This document shows positions 57,876-64,000 of a DNA stretch of 64,000 nucleotides, one piece after another. Made by a program: the position numbers and the translations under genes. The notes under the pieces were generated by a model that saw only the letters and a program-made list of their open reading frames with translations, had not been told where the DNA came from and searched no databases. Source of the DNA: Cenococcum geophilum 1.58 (Eukaryota; Ascomycota; Dothideomycetes; Gloniales; Gloniaceae); assembly GCA_001692895.1 (NCBI GenBank), contig KV748182.1, positions 4,034,341-4,098,340 on the forward strand, in the 5' to 3' direction. Each line of letters begins with the position of its first letter. Position 1 is the first letter of the stretch.

Positions 57876-60215
57876 TCAGCCCAAATCCTCATCTTCGAAC
57901 CCGAGCCCTTTCACTGTCCCGAGGAAATCTCCCTTGGCTTGTCCTTTAAGCAACGCATCCACATCCACACCACCGCTCGTCAGATATCGCTCGCTGACAC
58001 CTATATTGACTCTCTGGCTCAATAACTCCTTCAACTCCGCCCTTAATGCCTGTACCTCACCCTTACTCATCGATCGAGCCTCCCTCTCTTTCTTCTTACG
58101 TCCATTGCCTCTTCCACGCCGCCCAGTTACTTCCGCCTCAAACTCCTCGCTATCATACTCAACACCAAGATCCTCAGCTGCGGCCCGCAGCCAGTCATCC
58201 TCGTGATTCTTCTTTTCCTTGGCAATGGTCGTGTCAGCAAGCTGCTTCGCTAACACAGCACGCGGCTTCAATCTAGAAACTACGCGCCTGTCGATATCGA
58301 GCGAGCGCATGAAGTAGGTGCCCTTCTTTTTATCCTCGGCGTTCGATCGAACGTGCACTTTTGCCACAAGTCGTCTTACGCCTGCCACCTCTTCAGGTGC
58401 GCAGAGCAGGATGCTGGAGCCGGACGAGTCGCCGCGCGCAGTCCGGCCCGACCGGTGAACGTACGTGTCGGCAGCACGAGGAAGATGGTAGTGCAGGATG
58501 AGTTGTACGCCGGGGATATCAAGACCTCGGGCAGCGACATCAGTTGCGACTAGTATAGAACCATCTTGAGCGGTGAAACGCTCGATTGAGCGGAGACGTG
58601 CTTTTTGAGGCATCTGCGAATGCAGGGCGAGTGCTGGAAGGTTGAGGTTTTGGAGGAAGGGAGTCAAGCGACGGACGGCGGATATGGAATTGGTGAAGAT
58701 AAGGGTGCGCTTGTTTGGATGGTGGAGTAGAAGGGCATAGAGGTAGAGGTCTTTTTCCGTGCCGGCGCATTCTATTAGTCCCTCCTTTAGGCCAGAAGCC
58801 ATTTGGGATACCGGATTAACATCAATGAATTTTGGCTTCTCTTCCCTGAATCGTAGCTTTTTAAGAAGATACTCCATGGATTCTTGCTTGTCCATCAGTT
58901 CACCTCCCGCTTTGCCTTTGCCGGCCAGCTTCTGCTGCAAACCCTTGTGGAAAGTTGCTGAAAACACTAGAGTTTGACGTTCTTGGTTATCGGGTTTAGG
59001 CGCAGCGTCGGAGGAGTCGTCTTCATCCTCATCTTCGCACTCTAGCACATTGAGGATTTCTTCAACTTCCTTGAAATGACCTTCGCTGAGAAGTCGATCG
59101 GCTTCGTCAACAACTAGAAATCGAATCTGTTTAAATAATTTTAACAGCCCGTGCCCAGAGCTGATAACTTCCCATAGTCGGCCAGGTGTACCGATAACGA
59201 TACCAGCGTGTGAGAGTAGGCGTTGTTGCTTCTGGACGGACAGGCCTCCTGTAAGTGTCGCAATCGACGGACCTTCAAGGCTTGCACCTGAACACAAAGC
59301 TTCTAAATGAGACGTAATTTGATGTGCCAATTCTCTTGTAGGGGATAGAATTAGAGCAAGAGGGGGGGCCTGCTGAGAGGTCTTCTTTGAAGAGTTTTCC
59401 ATTCGTGGAAGCGAAGCTAGATAATGTTCAAGGATGGGTATCCCGAAAGCTAGAGTCTTTCCAGAACCAGTGGATGCTTTGCCTATAACATCGTGCCCAG
59501 AAATAATCTCAGGTATTACAGCGGATTGTATCGGTGTCGGCTGGGAGAATTTCAATTTCGAAAGAGATGCTAATGTTTCTGAAGATAGATTCAAAGAGGA
59601 CCATGCGGACATATCCGTCTCGCCAGCATCACCATCATCGTCTAAAGCTTCTTCTTGTAGAGCATCAAAAGCTGTGCTCCTAATTTTAAGTGACTCTTTG
59701 GCATTTTTCTGTACAGCATCCTTCCTTTTTCCATCTTTTTTGGCAGCCTTTTTTTGTGTCTTTGTAGGCAAATCTACAGGTTCCTGATCTTCAGCCTTCT
59801 CTCCATCGCTGAAACCAAACCATTCCTCTCCATTACTCTCATAATCCACAGCTTTGTACTCCTCTGGGTCAACCTCTTTGTCATTGCTGATCTCTTGTTC
59901 CTGAGATACTGAGCCAGATCTCTTGTTGCCATTTCCTAAAGCCGCAAACGACATGTTGCCTGTCTCAGCGTCTCGAATTACATCCACATCTTCAATCTCT
60001 TCCAATCCAAAAAATCCCTCGAAGTCGTCCAATCGATCGGGCATGGGTACCTCCTTCCATTGGAGCTCATCAAGACGGACATTTTGGCCGCGCTTGGTGG
60101 GCTTCGACTTTCGGACCGGAGGAAGGTTTGTGGTGCCGTCAAGCTTTTGTCGCTTCCGCACCTTCATGGCTGCGATTTTCGGAGGTAATCTGCGTTTTTT
60201 CTCTATCTGAGGCAT
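57876..60215 (-). CDS. MAK5: ATP-dependent DEAD-box RNA helicase MAK5
   Basis: A nucleolar helicase needed for 60S ribosomal subunit assembly (yeast Mak5, human DDX24). One exon. The frame could start at 60248 (790 residues), but the Met 11 codons on (60215) has the better context (ACACCATG) and starts a basic MPQIEKKRR, so I use 779 residues. Numbering from the longer form: Q-motif region FSQPTPIQ 234-241, Walker A ASTGSGKT 258-265, PTREL 303-307, TPGR 354-357, DEAD 381-384, SAT 430-432, ATDVAARGLD 568-577, HRSGRTARG 598-606. The N-terminal DELQWKEVPMPDRLDDFEGFFGLEEI block is diagnostic of MAK5. Acidic insert at 404-414. It is divergent from TRM7. Confidence 0.96.
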   Translation of the reverse strand: MPQIEKKRRLPPKIAAMKVRKRQKLDGTTNLPPVRKSKPTKRGQNVRLDELQWKEVPMPDRLDDFEGFFGLEEIEDVDVIRDAETGNMSFAALGNGNKRSGSVSQEQEISNDKEVDPEEYKAVDYESNGEEWFGFSDGEKAEDQEPVDLPTKTQKKAAKKDGKRKDAVQKNAKESLKIRSTAFDALQEEALDDDGDAGETDMSAWSSLNLSSETLASLSKLKFSQPTPIQSAVIPEIISGHDVIGKASTGSGKTLAFGIPILEHYLASLPRMENSSKKTSQQAPPLALILSPTRELAHQITSHLEALCSGASLEGPSIATLTGGLSVQKQQRLLSHAGIVIGTPGRLWEVISSGHGLLKLFKQIRFLVVDEADRLLSEGHFKEVEEILNVLECEDEDEDDSSDAAPKPDNQERQTLVFSATFHKGLQQKLAGKGKAGGELMDKQESMEYLLKKLRFREEKPKFIDVNPVSQMASGLKEGLIECAGTEKDLYLYALLLHHPNKRTLIFTNSISAVRRLTPFLQNLNLPALALHSQMPQKARLRSIERFTAQDGSILVATDVAARGLDIPGVQLILHYHLPRAADTYVHRSGRTARGDSSGSSILLCAPEEVAGVRRLVAKVHVRSNAEDKKKGTYFMRSLDIDRRVVSRLKPRAVLAKQLADTTIAKEKKNHEDDWLRAAAEDLGVEYDSEEFEAEVTGRRGRGNGRKKKEREARSMSKGEVQALRAELKELLSQRVNIGVSERYLTSGGVDVDALLKGQAKGDFLGTVKGLGFEDEDLG

Positions 60216-60398
60216 GGTGTCGTGTTGCCTGTAGGGAGAAGTGCGCATGGAGAAAGTTTGGTATTGAAGGTTTCAAAATCCTCGCGAAAAGTTGCCGTTT
60301 AGAAATCTAAAAATCAAACACCCGAAGAACTCCGCAACTTTCTACTCGATTTACCCCGCGACTCCAACAATCTTGAAAAGCGACTGCGCCTCTTCAGA
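60216..60398. promoter_or_regulatory. Bidirectional promoter region between MAK5 and TRM7
   Basis: Only 183 bp separate the two divergent start codons, so both promoters and 5' leaders must lie here or overlap. I see no TATA box; short pyrimidine-rich runs are present on both strands. Shared control of a ribosome-assembly gene and a tRNA-modification gene is plausible but is inference from spacing alone. Confidence 0.55.
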
Positions 60399-61517
60399 AT
60401 GGGTAAATCATCAAAAGACAAGCGTGACGCTTATTACAGGCTTGCAAAAGAGGAAGGCTGGCGTGCCCGGAGTGCCTACAAGCTCCTCCAATTGGACGAA
60501 GAGTTCAACCTTTTTGAGGGAGTTACGCGCGTAGTGGACCTCTGCGCTGCACCTGGAAGCTGGAGCCAGGTTCTCTCTCGCATCCTAATTAAAGGAGAAA
60601 AGTTCGGGAGGGCCGGATGGGAAGAAAAGCAGGAAAAAGCACGACTGTATGTGCTTGGAGAGGAAGCGCACAATGACAAACTAGCACCTCCGGTCACTGA
60701 GAAAAGGGAGGGTTTGAACCCCAGACAAGATGTCAAGATTGTTGCTATTGATTTGCAGCCGATGAGCCCGCTCGAGGGCATCACGATGCTCAGAGCAGAT
60801 ATCACTCATCCCTCCACCATTCCGCTCCTCCTACAGGCCCTGGACCCGGAAACGTTTGACCTATCAGCAACTTCTGCATCTCATCCCGTTGACCTCGTTC
60901 TTTCAGATGGTGCACCAGATGTTACCGGACTACATGATCTTGACATCTATGTTCAGAGCCAACTCCTCTGGGCAGCCCTCAATCTGGCCCTTTGTGTATT
61001 GAAGCCGGGCGGCAAATTTGTCGCCAAAATCTTTAGAGGCAAGGATGTGGACTTACTATATGCTCAACTAAAACTTGTCTTCGACAGAGTGCGTGTGGCA
61101 AAGCCTCGTAGCAGTAGAGCTAGCAGTATTGAGGCTTTTATTGTCTGTGAGGGCTTTTGTCCACCCGAGGGCTTCAAAGCAAGCCTGGAAAATCCGCTTG
61201 GAGCTGGTGCTACATTACCCGCAGGTAATCAAGTGGGTTCCGAGCGAACCAAGCCTTATCGAAGGCTACGAGAGGACGGCATCACAGAATTAGAGTTGGG
61301 CTCTGATGATGAGGAAACCAGCGACGATATCCGATGGATTGCACCATTCCTGGCCTGCGGAGATCTTTCGGCTTACGATGCAGATGCATCATATCATTTA
61401 CCTAAAGACAGACAAAGCCTTGATCCCATTCAACCTCCAACTGCTCCGCCGTACAAACGGGCCCTCGAAATGAGAAAAGCGGCCGGAGGCGCTTATGGCA
61501 AGACTAAAGGGTTATGA
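60399..61517 (+). CDS. TRM7: tRNA 2'-O-ribose methyltransferase TRM7 (FtsJ family)
   Basis: Methylates the ribose of nucleotides 32 and 34 in the anticodon loop of selected tRNAs using S-adenosylmethionine; the yeast enzyme needs partner proteins Trm732 and Trm734. One exon, 372 residues. Visible: [20 protein letters not shown] start typical of Trm7, SAM motif [13 protein letters not shown] at 45-57, and the catalytic tetrad K28 (SAYKL), D170 (LSDGAPD), K210 (FVAKIFRG), E245 (SIEAF). An insert of about 40 residues at 66-108 and a 110-residue C-terminal tail make it longer than yeast Trm7 (310), as is common in filamentous fungi. Confidence 0.95.
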   Translation: MGKSSKDKRDAYYRLAKEEGWRARSAYKLLQLDEEFNLFEGVTRVVDLCAAPGSWSQVLSRILIKGEKFGRAGWEEKQEKARLYVLGEEAHNDKLAPPVTEKREGLNPRQDVKIVAIDLQPMSPLEGITMLRADITHPSTIPLLLQALDPETFDLSATSASHPVDLVLSDGAPDVTGLHDLDIYVQSQLLWAALNLALCVLKPGGKFVAKIFRGKDVDLLYAQLKLVFDRVRVAKPRSSRASSIEAFIVCEGFCPPEGFKASLENPLGAGATLPAGNQVGSERTKPYRRLREDGITELELGSDDEETSDDIRWIAPFLACGDLSAYDADASYHLPKDRQSLDPIQPPTAPPYKRALEMRKAAGGAYGKTKGL

Positions 61518-62648
61518 GAGCTATCTTCTTCTAGCCAGCTGACGATTCTGGTGGCTGAAAAAAGCAAACGATTATCATAGCAGCCGCCTTTAAGGCAGGA
61601 CTAGCTAGCTGGTGTTTATTCTTTTCAGGTTTCGAAACCGCTCAAACAACGCCTTACAATCAACCACAATAAGATCCTAGCCCTCGAGAGCCTTCAGTAT
61701 TATCCAACATACACCGTCATCGATGGTCTGGGATCACTCGAGACAGTGTATCGATATAAGAAAAGACTGGATGCAATCATGGAAACGACCCTCGGGATTC
61801 TTTATGAAAACTTAATTATTGGAATAAATGGCCTTGATACCGCATATTTACATGCATCTAAACCATTCGAAGCTAGAATTCTACCACCATAGCACGAGAT
61901 CCTTCTGCAAGCTACTTACTGATCCAATTACCTAGTACCGGAGTGACGAGGAATTTACGTAGCTCAATCTCTATTCTCCACCTCTAGTCTTGTGTTTAGT
62001 ACCAACAGTTGGTCTCGAATATGACCAGAAACCAGTTTCGGCAGGCCTGCCGTGTCGTATATAAGTGATTCACAATCCAAAATCTGAAGAGATGTAGATC
62101 AATCAAGCTTTTGATATTAGAGAGAATAGGGAGGAGGGGCATAGGGAGTTCTGTAAATTTGGCACTGAAATATATCTGTTTGTTGTATGAACGCCAAAAT
62201 TCCATAAAAATTTTTTTTTGGTCTTATGTTGCCCATTAGAGCAGCTTTATTTTGTCAGTGTACTTCTGTACCGCGAGGACTCATTCCGAAACTCTTAATA
62301 GTACAATTCCCATCCTATTCTAGCTGTCAGCTCGGGTATGGCGATCGGCAAGCACACGTCTAGTAGACGTAAGTGAAAACGCATCAAATTCTGTTGATTG
62401 GACAGATGCCAGAGCGAGATTTCCCAAATGATACACCTATACCCCGCTTGTCCGGTACTTATCAGCCTTAAGAGGGGCCCACAAAACGTCCTGCCATCCC
62501 GACGTTTTAAAGCAAGGTTTCGGGATGCGTATAAATTCCACCTAGCTCCCATCGATAGAGCTATAATGATGCAGAACTGCTCACAAGATCATTGATTTCA
62601 CACTTTACTACCTAAATCCCATCTCTAGCTCCATATTCTCACGACAAA
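61518..62648. other. Intergenic region, no gene recognised
   Basis: Follows the TRM7 stop. Short open frames (for example minus 61996-62205 and 62295-62552) show no domain or splice partners. A run of nine T lies at about 62209-62218. No RNA gene was seen. Confidence 0.5.
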
Positions 62649-63589
62649 ATACCCAAAGTCCCGCTCACCTTTGTCTGCGGGCTGACAGACCGTATGAACG
62701 CGCTGTACACGGGCGAAGTACAGCCAGAAGGAATAGACCTCGACTTCCTCGCGATCCACCACCCACGCGACATCTTCGACCGCATGGTCGGCAACTAGGA
62801 ACCCGACGCGTCCGAGCTCTCCGTCTCCGAGTACATCACGCGCCACGCCGCCGGCGACCGCACCTTCATCGCGATCCCTGCCCTCCCCTCGCGGACCTTC
62901 CGCCACGGCTTCATCGCCGTGAACGACCGCATGGTGCATAAGCCCGCAGACCTAGCCGGCAAAAAGATCGGCGTGCAGCTCTACACCGTGACGGCCGCGG
63001 TGTGAATCTGCGGGCTGCTGGAGCAGCAAGGCGTCGACCTGTCGCGCGTGCAGTGGGTCAAAGGCGCGATGGAGACGCCGCAGGCCTACAGCCAGCCCAG
63101 CGCCTTGCCCATGCCGAAACCGGTCTCGCTCGCTCGGAACTCGAGCGGCAAGTCGCTGAGCCAGCTGCTCGAGGACGGCGAGATCGACGCCACTATAGGC
63201 GCCGCATGTGAAGCGCCTGTTTCCTGATTTTAAGGAGGTCGAGAAGCAATGTTGGTGCGATTTGGCATTTTCCCTATCATGCATCTTGTTGTGCTACGCA
63301 GGGAGTATTACGAAAAACATCGGTTCGCTGCGACGAGTCTCTTCAATGCCTTGAATGAGAGCCAGGAAATTGCATATAAGCGAATGCTGTTTCTCGGAGC
63401 TTTGCAATTCATGTTGCAATGGCTTGCGAATGAATTTGATGAGATCGAAGAAGTCTTTAGCGGAGATCCGTGGCCATATGGAGTTAGCCGAACAGGAAGA
63501 CCTTAGAAGCGCTGGTGGAGTTCCTATTCAAGCAAGGGATGACAGAGAAGACAGCAGCTGTTGAAGAGTTTTTTGCACCTGCGAAATAG
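62649..63589 (+). pseudogene. 4,5-dihydroxyphthalate decarboxylase-like pseudogene
   Basis: Related to bacterial and fungal 4,5-dihydroxyphthalate decarboxylase-like proteins, which share the periplasmic-binding-protein fold. Landmarks in order: VPLTFVCGLTDRM (62658 on), IDLDFLAIHHPRDIFDRM, DASELSVSEYI, FRHGFIAVNDRM, GKKIGVQLYTVTAAV, a late FGIFPIMHLVVLRREYYEKH (from 63260) and GDPWPYGV. Damage: TAG at 62796, TGA at 63003 where Trp is usual, loss of frame near 63207 with some residues missing, another shift near 63255, and one near 63488 before the TAG at 63587. The likely original start reads ATA at 62649. Both stops and the lost start are G-to-A type changes. The left two thirds are GC-rich, unlike the flanks. 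It is not functional as it stands. Confidence 0.85.
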
Positions 63590-63699
63590 CAGTTTATGAA
63601 GATTGGGTAGAACCACGTACTATTCAACCTGTTGTATGATCTAGCTTGCACGGGTAGACGCGGTGGGTGGATATGTGATCTAATTGGTATATTATGAGT

Positions 63700-64000
63700 C
63701 TACTCATCCTTCTTCCCTTTCCCCAAGAATCGCGCGCGGAGCCGCTCGATTCGACCCTGGAGCATGCCTCTCAGCCCACCCGCTTTCCAGTTTCCCACTT
63801 CATCTGCGCCAACAAACCGCCTGACTAATAAGTTGAAGATGTGGCCGAATCCCAGTGCCATGACGGTACTCGTGAGGATAATCACGTTGTATGGCATACT
63901 GAAGTCAGGTGTTGGAAGTGGAAGGAGCAATGATGTGGTACGCAGATATACACGTTGATTGTTGGAGTTGGAATCCGAAGGTAAAAGACGAATGACTGCG
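63700..64000 (-). CDS. GPI16: GPI transamidase subunit GPI16 (PIG-T), C-terminal end, cut by window edge
   Basis: The frame is open from the window edge to a stop at 63700. The last 100 residues include TPDFSMPYNVIILTSTVMA, then GFGHIFNLLVRRFVGADEV, the highly conserved C-terminal membrane segment of GPI16/PIG-T, followed by a basic cytoplasmic tail (LRARFLGKGKKDE). The protein is an ER membrane subunit of the complex that joins proteins to GPI anchors. The N-terminal luminal domain and start lie beyond 64000. It is tail-to-tail with the pseudogene, 110 bp away. Confidence 0.9.
   Translation of the reverse strand, partial: AVIRLLPSDSNSNNQRVYLRTTSLLLPLPTPDFSMPYNVIILTSTVMALGFGHIFNLLVRRFVGADEVGNWKAGGLRGMLQGRIERLRARFLGKGKKDE

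Noticed and set aside
62625-63284. Minus-strand frames of 104 and 110 codons across the decarboxylase-like region
   Set aside because: They are shadows; the plus strand shows ordered family landmarks despite the stops.
1-64000. tRNA, rRNA or CRISPR features
   Set aside because: I saw no cloverleaf with conserved tRNA blocks, no rRNA-like stretch, and no regularly spaced direct repeats with unique spacers. The tandem arrays present are head-to-tail satellites. A tRNA scan could still find something I missed.

Overview
This window looks like a chromosome segment from a filamentous ascomycete (Pezizomycotina). Two things point there. The right-hand host genes have short 45-146 nt introns with GT...AG borders. 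The left 50 kb carries the mark of repeat-induced point mutation (RIP): a huge excess of TpA, many TAG/TAA triplets where CAG/CAA or TGG would be expected, and LTR pairs that differ almost only by transitions. The species cannot be named from this.

Bases 1 to about 50,340 are a transposon graveyard with no host gene that I can see. It is a set of nests. (i) An old Ty3-type gag fossil (about 1-577 and 12993-14480) was split by a Tad1-like LINE (593-12977, minus strand, 15-bp target duplication). The LINE was split by a Ty3/chromovirus fossil (5756-12567, TTAGA duplication). (ii) A second Ty3 fossil (about 14500-17117, resuming at 27759) was split by a 10.6-kb Ty3 fossil (17118-27758). That element has an extra accessory coding region downstream of pol. 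(iii) A minus-strand Ty3 3' end (LTR 27836-28107 plus 34978-35123) was split exactly at its LTR/internal junction by a 6.9-kb element (28108-34973) that shares gag and LTRs with the 10.6-kb element but shows no pol. (iv) A Helitron-like fragment (about 35600-36348) is followed by a minus-strand Ty3/chromovirus fossil (36349-43519, AAGGG duplication), which is itself hit by a little-mutated solo LTR (37006-37255). (v) A CpG-rich island with terminal inverted repeats (45531-47357) holds micro- and minisatellites and has escaped the mutation seen around it. (vi) A truncated chromovirus 3' end (about 49371-50337) closes the block.

Bases 50,338-64,000 are ordinary gene-bearing DNA: a CorA-like membrane protein gene in six exons (50483-52565, minus), a DUF985/cupin gene in two exons (54567-55349, minus), the nucleolar DEAD-box helicase MAK5 (57876-60215, minus) divergent from the tRNA 2'-O-methyltransferase TRM7 (60399-61517, plus), a decayed 4,5-dihydroxyphthalate decarboxylase-like pseudogene (62649-63589, plus), and the C-terminal end of the GPI transamidase subunit GPI16/PIG-T (63700 to the window edge, minus). 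A cluster of small inverted-repeat elements (56283-57790), one nested in another, fills the gap before MAK5.

MAK5 (60S ribosome assembly) and TRM7 (tRNA anticodon-loop methylation) share a 183-bp bidirectional promoter region and both serve translation. The other genes show no functional link. The most unusual items are the Ty3 element with an oxygenase-like accessory region, a small hairpin repeat found downstream of the core genes in four different Ty3-type elements, and the unmutated satellite-bearing island.
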